From Leptodactylus fallax (taxonomy: Eukaryota; Chordata; Amphibia; Anura; Leptodactylidae), in the NCBI GenBank assembly GCA_947044405.1, contig CAMRHE010000166.1, forward strand, positions 3,101,501 to 3,165,500: a stretch of DNA of 64,000 nucleotides, read 5' to 3'. The position numbers were made by a program, and so were the translations under genes. Below the pieces are notes generated by a model, which saw nothing but the letters and a program-made list of their open reading frames with translations, ran no database searches and was not told the origin of the DNA. Numbering within the stretch: the stretch's first letter is position 1; every line of letters begins with the position of its first letter. Shown here piece after piece: positions 1-9,507 of this stretch.

Positions 1-926
1 CTTGCCCATTCTTCCTTGGAAAACAGCTCGAGCTCAGTGAGGTTGGATGGAGAGCGTTTGTGAACAGCAGTTTTCAGCTCTTTCCACAGATTCTCGATTG
101 GATTCAGGTCTGGACTTTGACTTGGCCATTCTAACACCTGGATATGTTTATTTGTGAACCATTCCATTGTAGATTTTGCTTTATGTTTGGGATCATTGTC
201 TTGTTGGAAGATAAATCTCCGTCCCAGTCTCAGGTCTTTTGCAGACTCCAACAGGTTTTCTTCCAGAATGGTCCTGTATTTGGCTCCATCCATCTTCCCA
301 TCAATTTTAACCATCTTCCCTGTCCCTGCTGAAGAAAAGCAGGCCCAAACCATGATGCTGCCACCACCATGTTTGACAGTGGGGATAGTGTGTTCAGGGT
401 GATGAGCTGTGTTGCTTTTACGCCAAATATATCGTTTTGCATTGTGGCCAAAAAGTTGGATTTTGGTTTCATCTGACCAGAGCACCTTCTTCCACATGTT
501 TGGTGTGTCTCCCAGGTGACTTGTGGCAAACTTTAAACGAGACTTTTTATGGATATCTTTGAGAAATGGCTTTCTTCTTGCCACTCTTCCATAAAGGCCA
601 GATTTGTGCAGTGTACGACTGATTGTTGTCCTATGGACAGACTCTCCCACCTCAGCTGTAGCTCTCTGCAGTTCAACCAGAGTGATCATGGGCCTCTTGG
701 CTGCATCTCTGATCAGTCTTCTGCTTGTTTGAGATGAAAGTTTAGAGGGACGGCCGGGTCTTGGTAGATTTGCAGTGGTCTGATACTCCTTCCATTTCAA
801 TATGATCGCTTGCACAGTGCTCCTTGGGATGTTTAAAGTTTGGGAAATCTTTTTGTATCCAAATCTGGCTTTAAACTTCTCCACAACAGTATCACGGACC
901 TGCCTGGTGTGTTCCTTGGTCTTCAT
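1..926 (-). CDS. Tc1-like transposase, uninterrupted, C-terminus outside window
   Basis: A DDE transposase cuts and pastes the surrounding element at TA sites. The minus strand is open from ATG at 926-924 to base 1, giving 308 codons without a stop or frameshift by my reading; family members are usually about 340 residues. The N-terminal helix-turn-helix region is followed by a GRP linker at about residues 58-60. The catalytic triad is complete: D152 in WSDETK (codon 473-471), D243 in FQQDND (codon 200-198) and E278 in NPIENLW (codon 95-93). That leaves 34 residues between the last two (DD34E). The start was chosen because MKTKEHTRQV matches the usual N-terminus and precedes the DNA-binding region. 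About 30 residues should follow beyond the edge, so intactness cannot be settled here. Confidence 0.9.
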   Translation of the reverse strand, partial: MKTKEHTRQVRDTVVEKFKARFGYKKISQTLNIPRSTVQAIILKWKEYQTTANLPRPGRPSKLSSQTSRRLIRDAAKRPMITLVELQRATAEVGESVHRTTISRTLHKSGLYGRVARRKPFLKDIHKKSRLKFATSHLGDTPNMWKKVLWSDETKIQLFGHNAKRYIWRKSNTAHHPEHTIPTVKHGGGSIMVWACFSSAGTGKMVKIDGKMDGAKYRTILEENLLESAKDLRLGRRFIFQQDNDPKHKAKSTMEWFTNKHIQVLEWPSQSPDLNPIENLWKELKTAVHKRSPSNLTELELFSKEEWA

Positions 927-1319
927 GATGCTCTCTGCACTTTAAACAGAACCCTGAGGCTATCATAGAGCAGGTGCATTTATACGGAGACTTGATTACA
1001 CACAGGTGGATTATATTTATCATCATCAGTCATTTAGGACAACAATGGATCATTCAGAGATCCTCACTGAACTTCTGGAGTGAGTTTGCTGCACTGAAAG
1101 TAAAGGGGCCGAATAATATTGCACGCCGCACTTTTCAGTTTTTTATTTTTTACAAAAGTTTAAAATAACCAATAAATTTCATTCCACTTCACAATTGTGT
1201 CCCACTTGTTGTTGATTCTTCACCAAAAAAATTAAAATTTTATATCTTTATGTTTGAAGCCTTAAATGTGGCAAAAGGTTGAAAAGTTCAAGGGGGCCGA
1301 ATACTTTCGCAAGGCACTG
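1..1319 (-). mobile_element. Tc1-like DNA transposon, copy 1 (cut by window edge)
   Basis: The right terminus reads CACTG followed by TA at 1320-1321, the standard Tc1 target duplication. Read inward on the minus strand, the end begins CAGTGCCTTGCGAAAGTATT. A second copy of the core motif ATTCGGCCCC lies about 200 bp inside, near 1105-1125, so the terminal repeat has the outer plus inner (IR/DR) layout in which transposase binds twice. The transposase frame starts about 390 bp inside the end. The other terminus lies beyond base 1. This is the least damaged transposon in the window. Confidence 0.93.
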
Positions 1320-1483
1320 TATAGGCAGCAAAGGGCTGATCAGTGGGCAAAGCTCAGTGGCTTTCTACTGTGGAGAGTTGGAGGAGTGAAGCTGGAAGAA
1401 TAAAGAGGATTCTGAGGCAGAAGTCCACCTCAATTTCTCCTCGTTTTCTGCCATCTGAACAGGCCCATACTCTTCCCTGACTC

Positions 1484-1737
1484 CCAGAGTATAATAGGTG
1501 TAGGCCAAGGTGCTCTGGCGTCTGTGACGTCATGCATCCAAGGTCACCGCTGAGGCCTGTGACATGGGCACACTTAACATCATGACGGCTCTGGCGCTCT
1601 TCTGTCACACACCCTGAGGAGGGAAACACAGATTGTCAGATGCCGTGAGGATGCCCAAAAGAAGTGAAGAAAGATGAGTATAAATGTTTTATGTTTTTTA
1701 CAACTCCCTTGGGCCTCCACCTATAGTACACTGGGAT
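1484..1737. repeat. Diverged foldback element related to the one at 7742-10438
   Basis: The left side reads CCCAGAGTATAATAGGTG and the right side ends CCTCCACCTATAGTACACTG, so the outer arms are rough reverse complements. The inner text (GCTGAGGCCTGTGACATGG, then a GATGCC segment before GAGTATAAATG) parallels the foldback at 7742-10438. The arms are eroded and I see no target duplication. Confidence 0.5.
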
Positions 1738-2394
1738 CTGAAGAGTCCGGTTTCCATGTCCAGTTTTATCAAAGCAAGTTCAGGCAGAACTGGACCGGAG
1801 GATCACTTTGTCCGTACACTCAGAGGTTCACCCATCCTTAGTCCTTAGACTCTACAATCAGGCGCTTTTCTATCTTCTTTTGGCTGAAGGCAGCTTGCTT
1901 TTCCTTGTCTCAGGGCTTTAGTTCAGGTGGTTCGGGACCAAGATTCTTTTCTAGTCAAAGAAGTTTGGTACAAACCACAGCTTAAATTGGCTTAGAACAT
2001 AGTGCATGGCACTATTAGGGCTCCTAGGAACCTATCTATCCAATTTCTAGCTCTCTAAGGCAAACACAGCTGAAGTTAAGTCAAAGTGAAAGTGACATGT
2101 ATGGTTATGGAAAAACTGATGGTAAGCAGTGGATACAAACTCTGAGTTTAACCATACACTGTGCTGCAGCTCTCTTATACACATTTTAACATTTTAAAAA
2201 AATTAGCCTGTTTTGATGACTTGTAAGTGCTTCAGACTCGTTATTTGGGAGACAAATTTGTGTCTGAGTCTAGTTGAAAAGTGATGAAGAATTGGCTTCA
2301 AAAAAAAAAAAAAAAAAGCCACCAGCAGATGAGAAATCATTTTTTTTTTTTTTTTTTTTTAAGCCCAACACTGTGGCAGCAACAGTGTGGTATA

Positions 2395-2745
2395 GTGGAA
2401 TCTTATGGACCAGGCCACAAGACATTTCTGGCTGAGTATTGGTAGCTGGGAAACATGTGTGGCAGTGGGCATAATATGATATGATAATATGATGGACCAG
2501 GCTGCAGGGCATGTCTAGCTGAGTGCTGGCAGTGGTGATCGCTGTGGAAACATGAGTGTGTGGCAGTACAGTATGGAATGATATGATGGACCAGACTGGA
2601 GGACATGTCTGGCTGAGTGGTGGTAGCTTTGGCAACATGAGCTTCACTGTGGCATGGAATAATATGATGGACCAGGCTGCAGGACATCTCTGGCTCAGCG
2701 GTATAGCAGTTGCTGGTAGCTGTAATATCATGAGTGTCAGTACAG
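2395..2745. repeat. Minisatellite, about 87-bp unit, four copies
   Basis: The motif ATGGACCAG recurs near 2405, 2492, 2585 and 2666, spaced 81-93 bp, each time followed by a GGACAT.TCTGGCTGAG-like string and a GGTAGC/GGCAAC segment. Open frames in this block are a by-product of the repeat. It sits between two homopolymer runs (A near 2301-2317, T near 2341-2360) and hAT-X sequence. Confidence 0.7.
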
Positions 2746-2998
2746 CATGGTGAAAATTAAAAGACTTTATTGCAGAACAAACTTGGACAAAATTAGATTA
2801 TTGTCAATGAAAGGGTTAACTGTCCTTTGTATTAATGCAGGCTGCTGCAGTTAGGCCCACATAGAACAAATATTGTCCCTTACTTCATTCTATAATTTAT
2901 TTATAATATTTTATAATAATTTTATCTATTCATCTATAATTTCTATCACTAATCTTCCTGTAATTGATTAAATCTGACTAAACTCTCCTATTAGGTTA

Positions 2999-3328
2999 AG
3001 GCCCCACATAGCATGCCTCAGCAAAAATGTGCTGCGGGAAAAACCGTGGAGGCGACGCATTGCAATTTTTTTCTGCAGTGATTTTCACAGAAAGTCTGCA
3101 GAAGTTTCCTCTGCGGACTTTCTATTTCAGTTATACCTATTGGGGAACTGCCGGTATTTCCATAGGTATAATTGACATGCTGCGATTTCCAAAACCGCAT
3201 TGGATTTTTCCACAAAGTGGGGATGAGATTCACTAGAATCCCATCCACTTTGCAGTGACTGTAAAGCGCTGCAGTTTTTTTTTTTTTGCGGCATTTCCCT
3301 CTGTGTTTACACCATGAGGGCCCCGGCC
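2999..3328. mobile_element. Palindromic miniature element, GGGGCCCCACGTTGC family
   Basis: The left end is TTAAGGCCCCACATAG and the right end is CATGAGGGCCCCGGCCTAA, imperfect inverted repeats next to TTA/TAA trinucleotides. The interior shares CAGCATGTCAATTATACC-like and CCCATCCACTTTGCAG-like segments with the copies at 5190, 6397 and 59636. TTA/TAA flanks fit a PIF/Harbinger-type origin; that class is inference. Confidence 0.65.
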
Positions 3329-3719
3329 TAACTCCATTGCAATTTGTAAGCTTTGCAGCACTCCGTGCTCTGTATCATGCAATCCTGTCCTATATCCACC
3401 ATCACTGCAATGCTTCAATTTCAAGCCCAAAGCACCTTATATAGTGTATATGGCATCCACACTGTCAGATGTTTACTTACCTCTGACTATTGGCTGAGAG
3501 GCTGTCAGCTGATGTCAGGTGGAAGCAGAATGTCACAGTGACTCAAAAGACACGTGTCTCTTCTGTATTTTTTCTATGCAATACATCTGGAAGTTACCAT
3601 TTTAGTTCATCCAAGATGAATCTGCTTTTGTTCAGTTTCATTAAAAAACAAACAATTTGGAATATTCGGGTGAAACCCAGTTCGTGACAAATTGGTTTGT
3701 CCATCTCTAATTACAAACA

Positions 3720-5185
3720 TAATATAACCAGTTTAGCTGTGTTCACTAGGATGCTGCTATTGAGTCATTGGGTGTACTTGGTTTTCACACATGGATTTTC
3801 CATTTTGGCTTTGTTAAATAAACAATGAAACGGTGGAATCTATTATGCGTTGTTATTCATTTGAGGTTATATTTAGCTAATTCTAAGACCTTCTAATGAA
3901 CAGATGTTTTTTTTTTAATTAATAGCCCTAATTAATAGTTCCAATGTGTAAAAGCATAGAATTTAACGAAGGTGTACTTTGTTTTTCTCATGACTGTAGA
4001 TGATTTGAACCTATGGATAGTAGAAAAGAGATATTGATAATCTTGAAGGATGGTTAGAAAGAACTTTTTAGTATCAAGTCTGTAGCTGGTTATTCATTTG
4101 TAGGAATGCTGGATCATCACATTACAGAGTTCCATGCAATTTATTTTTAGGCCAAAATATTACTGCAGATTGTTCACTGCGCTGACTAGAAACAATGGGA
4201 CAAACAGTATACTTTTTTATTTATTGATTTATTTTTTTAAGTTTTTATTACTGAGACCAAAGAACAAAAACATAAAGCAAAAAACATCTCATAAACAAAA
4301 CTAAGGTTGTATCGTGTGCTTGTGCAACATGATCACTAGAGGTGTGGCTATTAAAACACAAAATGTTATTATCAGCAGGAATTGGATAAGTGACTCTCAA
4401 GCCATACTCATGGCAAATACTTGATGCATGGTACTGATAGGGTGATGTCTGTCCTGGGGAAAATATGAGAACAGCACAAAATCCCGCTTGGGCTATAAAT
4501 AATGCCTCATCAAGTTTCCCACTAAGATTCCCCAAGTGCCACACTAAACATCATGTTCCTTTCCAAGACAATAAATCTGTCGTCATGACAAAGTTTAGGT
4601 TCTTCTCCAAAATCAGGACTATAACATTAGTTGACACAACTGTTGCAGTACACAGGCAAGGAACTAAATAAACTATGTTAAGTGGCATACTGAGGTTTGA
4701 TAAGCTCCAGCTTAGGTATCAGAATTTTACTTTATTTTGCATATCATATAAAACAATTGGCATGAAAATGTGCAACCTTATCCAAAATGCCGTTATATCA
4801 AAGAGAAGGGTTAACAATGATAGAAAGTTATCTTTCCAAAGCATTTGGCAAATCAGTCTGGAACTATTTTCAGCACTGGGGCAAAAATCTTATTTTATGT
4901 CCTTGGTTAACTATTGGAATGAAGGTCCATGGGGGCTGTTGTTCATGTGCATTGTATATATGTCATTACAAAGCATTTATTTGAATTCAGCATTACTATA
5001 TGTTATAAAATAAAGCAGAAGCTGCACATGTACAGACTGTGTGCATATTCTGAGGCAAAAAGGTTTCCTTTATCTTTTATCCTTTTAATATAAACTAATA
5101 TAGCAACACAGAATCACTGCCAATAACAATTATGAAGCTGTTGGTACTTTATGTTTAACTGTATGATGCCTACATATAGCTCAGC
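3720..5185. other. No gene seen; AT-rich, mostly unique sequence
   Basis: I see no coding region, transposase similarity or clear inverted repeat here. Short open frames around 4250-4990 lack any recognisable motif and have ordinary intergenic composition. Confidence 0.5.
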
Positions 5186-5189
5186 AGTA

Positions 5190-5575
5190 CTTTTACGGCA
5201 GGGCCCCACGTTGTGAACACACAGCGTTTTGGCTGCAACAGGAACGCCGCGGCAAAAAACACTGCGTTTTACAGTACCTGCAAAGAGAATGGGATTCTGG
5301 CTAATCCCATCCACACATTGCAGAAAACAAATCTGCAGCGGTAAAGTTGCATTTTCAAAAACGCCAGCTTTTTTGAAAATCGTAGCATGTCAATTATACC
5401 TGCGGAAACGTATAATAGGTATAGGCATGATAGAAGTAGAAAATCTACAGAAGAAAACTCTACGGACTTTCTGTGAAAAACGTTGTGGAAAAAAATGTGA
5501 TGCTTTTCCTCCACGTTTTTTTCTGCAGCATTTTTTTTTTTTTGCTGCACTTTGCTATGTGTGGCCTTAGCCTTA
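5190..5575. mobile_element. Palindromic miniature element, GGGGCCCCACGTTGC family
   Basis: It begins CAGGGCCCCACGTTGTG and ends GCTATGTGTGGCCTTAGCC. The interior carries TGGGATTCTGGCTAATCCCA and CGTAGCATGTCAATTATACC, shared with the copy at 59636. Poly-A and poly-T runs near the ends give it the look of a long hairpin. It has no coding capacity. Confidence 0.65.
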
Positions 5576-5934
5576 AGCAGTAAAGCCTCCATGACCTGTC
5601 ATGAAATGTGCCACGATTTAAAAATTGAAAACAAAAGTTATATGAAATTGGTTGGCATACAAAGGCTCAGTATAGGCTCTTTCATTTCTGTGGCTACCAT
5701 ATTACAGTTCTATCCAAAATACAGATGTAGCATGAGACAATTTTACACCATGCTATTGTACTGAAATATTGCTCTACTTAGCTTGCCACCCTAATAGGTT
5801 ATTAGAACAGCACATTATACAAATAGTATAACATGCCATAACATAATACTCAAAAAAAGTAGCACACCGTCTGTCAATTTGGTGCAGAACATCTATATAT
5901 TGCTAGTTAAGAATGATTAATGAATATTTATACG

Positions 5935-6275
5935 GGTTATCCAGTTTCAGCAAATAAATGTCATTGAAAAGTGGTACAATATTCTTTCTATATCAATTTC
6001 TCAAGATTCTCTAAATTTCTACTTGCTGTCATTCATTCTGCTTACTTCCAGTGGATAAAAATCAGTCCATGATTATGTAATGAACACATAGGTGCACAGA
6101 TGTTTGGTAACTAGCTGTTCCCCTGTCTTTCCATCACATGACCATGGACTGTATATCACGTGACTATGGTCTAATTTTTATCCACGGAAAGTAAGCGGAA
6201 TGAATGACAGTAAGCAGAGATCTAGAAATAAAAAATTTCCATAACAAGAAAAAACTGAAATCTTACCAAGGATCG
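5935..6275. repeat. Foldback repeat with long inverted arms
   Basis: CTGTCATTCATTCTGCTTAC at about 6026 is answered by GTAAGCGGAATGAATGACAG at about 6192, and TGGATAAAAATCAGTCCATG is answered by the CATGGACTG and TTTTTATCCA segments near 6143-6185. The arms span well over 100 bp with mismatches. I see no terminal target duplication that I trust. Confidence 0.6.
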
Positions 6276-6396
6276 AGTAAAAGATCAATGTATTGTGTCT
6301 GTGAGTGACACAACATACATTACCTACACCCAGAACAGTGCATTACTGGAACAATGTACATTTCTAGTGCAGTTTGAAAACCTTGCAATCACTTTA

Positions 6397-6582
6397 GGGC
6401 CGGGGCCCCACGTGGCGTAAACACCGTCGTTTGGTAGCGGCATTTTACAGTCCCTGCAAAGTGGATGGGAATCTAGCAAATCCCATGCACACATTGCAGA
6501 AAAATATGTGCAGTGGAAATGCTGCGATTTCGCAGCATGTCTCTTATACCTATGGAGAATCCGGCGGTTTCCCATGGGGCCT
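6397..6582. mobile_element. Short palindromic miniature element, GGGGCCCCACGTTGC family
   Basis: The left end is GGGCCGGGGCCCCACGTGGC and the right end is CCCATGGGGCCT; TTA precedes it and TAA follows it. The interior segment GCAAAGTGGATGGGAATCT is shared with the larger copies at 5190 and 59636. Another miniature element abuts its right side. Confidence 0.65.
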
Positions 6583-6586
6583 TAAC

Positions 6587-6760
6587 CTTACGCTAGGTTC
6601 ACCCTGTCTGCTTAAAAAGCTATTACACACGGGACTATAATGGGGTCCGCCAGGTTTCCAACGATTTTTATACTGAAACCAGCAAAAAGAAAAGTTCAAT
6701 TTTGGGCGGATTCAGCGGTGGAGTCTCCGGAGACTCCAATGCTAGTGTGAATCCAGCCTT
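6587..6760. mobile_element. Miniature element with GCTAGGTTCAC ends
   Basis: The left side is CGCTAGGTTCACCCTG and the right side is AATGCTAGTGTGAATCCAGC, inverted partners. A similar end (GTGAGCCTAGCG) occurs at about 22823. It starts directly where the previous miniature element stops. Confidence 0.55.
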
Positions 6761-7215
6761 ACTGTCAATTCTTGACTCGTATATATCCATGTAATCTATT
6801 GCATGACATAGGATACAGGAATATCACCACTCCGCCCTTTTGTCAAGAGTGTATGCATAGTAGTCCCAATAGTCCTTACAAATTTTCTAGATTGTAGCAT
6901 TTGGTATGTTTAAAAAGGCATGCAATATTATCTATCTCTTGCCTTTAGTATCATTTCTCAATAAAAGATTTCCAGTTTGTGATGAATTGCTTTCTACTTC
7001 TTTCTTTTTTACATTCAGTATCTATGCAGTCTATGAATGTCATATTAAGAGCATGTGGAGTTAGGCACCCCCTTAACTCCTGGTGGCTGTTTTACACAGC
7101 AGGGACCCAGCAGTGATGTCCATGATTAGAGACTGCTCCGATCATAATAATTAACCCCTCTACTGCAATGGCTAGGTGGAGCCACAGGATCTGAGTGGTT
7201 ACTTTCACTTTTAGT

Positions 7216-7481
7216 TGTAGGCCAGTTGCAGACGACCTAGCTGCAACTGGCCGGCCGTGAATTAAAGGCACGGGCAGCACACGGGGGACATATTAAATGC
7301 ATAGGGGCCACGGAAGCACAGGCCGCAAACTAGGACAGGAATAGAACCTGTTCTATATTTTGCAGCCCGGACTGTTGGCCCACACACACGGGACTGTGAA
7401 ATTCACGGTCGTGTGCACGGGCCCATAGAAAAGAATGGGTCAGTGTTCCACTGATCATGGCCACGGTCGTCTGCAAGGAGC
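7216..7481. mobile_element. Miniature element with CAGTTGCAGACGACC ends
   Basis: TAGGCCAGTTGCAGACGACC on the left pairs with GGTCGTCTGCAAGGAGCCTTA-type sequence on the right. The interior is GC-rich (CACGGGCAGCACACGGGGG, then CACGGTCGTGTGCACGGGCC) and itself partly palindromic. No coding potential is visible. Confidence 0.6.
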
Positions 7482-7832
7482 CTTAGTTTCAGCAATGGAA
7501 TGGCTCTCCCATTGCCAGATTTTACAAGCCATACTGTTTCCATGATAGTTAGGTCTGCCAGTGCAATATAGATATGACTGTAATAGTCTATGCTATAAGT
7601 GATCCAATGATGGCTTATACCATAAGCCCCATAATTTGTTATTTTTTTTAAATATTTAAAAAAAACAAAAAAATTCGACCCAGATATTCGAAAAATTATG
7701 AAACCAAACAAATGGAGATTCGCCTTGGGTGAACAGTAATGAGTATAATAGTTGGTGGCTCAGGGGAAGTGTAAAAAATAAAAAAAACATTCATACTCAC
7801 CCAGGGGTGAACCTAGCCTCTTTACTGCCTGA

Positions 7833-8279
7833 GGCGGACTAAAGAAAGACGCCGCCCCCTGCCCCCAAAAAAATGTAAAAAATAAATTGAGTTTACATGC
7901 TACTAGCTTAACATGCTGCTATTGTTGCACAATAAACATACACAATACAGAAAGTTATAAAATAGTTTTTAAGAATTCTTCTTACTGCATTACTTCAGTA
8001 TCAGAAATCAACAACACGACATTAACAATGAAAATAACTTAACACATCTTAGGCGGACTAAAGAAAGACGCCGCCCCCCCCCCCCCCCGCCAAAAAATAA
8101 ATAAAAAAAATAAATTGAGTTTACATGCTACTAGCTTAACATGCTGCTATTGTTGCACAATAAACATACACAATACACAAAGTTATAAAATAGTTTTTAA
8201 AAATTCTTCTTACTGCATTACTTCAGTATCAGAAATCAACAACACGGCATTAACAATGAAAATAACTTAACACGTCTTC
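7833..8279. repeat. 219-bp tandem duplication
   Basis: GGCGGACTAAAGAAAGACGC starts at 7833 and again at 8052, and the next ~200 bp are repeated with about five substitutions plus length change in the C and A runs. It lies at the left end of the family-R element and carries part of its terminal region twice. Confidence 0.95.
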
Positions 8280-9234
8280 TGCTTGGTGGATGCACGAACC
8301 CATGCGCCCATTCTCTTTAATAGGAGTGCCGCAGATAGCGAAGTACTGTACTTCGGCTATCTTTGGCACTCCCATTGCAGTGAAGGAGAGCCACGTGGGT
8401 TCGTCCATCCACTAAGCAACATTCCTATCTATGGCCAGGCTGAATTCCCAGTGGGGGAAAAAAAAAAACAATTTTCAGGCCCAGTGGGGGTCTCAGCAGA
8501 CAGACCCACATTAATCAGGTATTTATTCTCTATCATTTAGGTGAATACAGTGCAGTAACATTTTGTGACTTACAGCTGACGTCTCTGACTAATCGTTCAC
8601 ATTTCCCTTCTCTTGCCTTCAGGCCGCCATGTCCACTTGTTCCAGCTGTGACTTGTCTCTGTAAAGTTTGCAGCCCAGACATCTTTGGGATCTCAATTTT
8701 CCTGGCACCCGACCCAGATTGTCTTCACCTATACAAAGCCCCCATCCTGCTGCTACCCCAATTATAAAATATATCATATAACCCCCATAATGAATAATAC
8801 ACCCAAGTGCATCTTTAAATTAATAATGTCTGTGTGTACCCTGTTTAAATAGTGTCCCTCATCAATGCCCCATAGGTTTCCTAATTAAAAGGTTTTCCAG
8901 GTCATTAATAAAATAATCAGTGGGGCTCAGGACCCCCACTGATCAGCTGTTTGAATGATCTGTGGTATCTGTGTAAGTACCGTGACCACTTCTCTGTTTA
9001 CATAGTGTCATTCATCTCATAGCGGCCATGTAATATAACTGCTGCCTCATCCTATACACGTCCATGTGACAAGACTGTAATTACATCACACGGTCCCTAT
9101 AAACTGACAGTGCCATGACTCCTTCAAACTGCTGATTGCGAGGGGTCCACTGATCTCTTATTGGTAATCTGTTCTAAGGATAGATCAACAATAAAAATGA
9201 GTTGGAAAGTCCCTTTAATAAAGTGCCACCTTAA

Positions 9235-9507
9235 AGGGGTTGTCTAGGATAACCACTTTTTTAATATGAGGCCGTGGAAGGTGCTCCGGTGCCTCCCAGT
9301 TCGGTCCGGTCCTGCTGCTCTGGTGTTTTCTTCCAGCAGAAGTCCTCCAGACTTCCTCCATAAGAAAACACTGGAGTAGCAGGACCGGACCGCACTAGAA
9401 GCCATAGGAGCACAAGAGACAGGTGAGTAGGGTTTTTTTTGTTTTTGTTTTTTTTATCACTTTCTCCCGGTCTCATATTAAAAAAGTGGTTATCCTGGAC
9501 AACCCCT
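9235..9507. mobile_element. Miniature element with TTAA flanks (273 bp)
   Basis: The left end is AGGGGTTGTCTAGGATAACC and the right end is its near-perfect reverse complement, GGTTATCCTGGACAACCCCT. TTAA sits at 9231-9234 and 9508-9511. A TTAA target site suggests a piggyBac-mobilised miniature element, though the terminal bases are not the usual CCC. A second copy is at 62832-63131 in the matching place of another family-R element. Confidence 0.82.

Larger units (their letters stand above)
1890..3709. repeat. hAT-X family fragment with one recognisable terminus
   Basis: The stretch at about 1980-2310 matches 43370-43790 almost base for base in places, for example CCTAGGAACCTATCTATCC and TTGAAAAGTGATGAAGAATT. 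The right end reads TTTGTCCATCTCTA at 3696-3709, the reverse complement of a hAT terminus of the TAGAGATGGAC type. No transposase frame survives. A minisatellite (2395-2745) and a miniature element (2999-3328) lie inside. The left boundary is uncertain. Confidence 0.55.
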
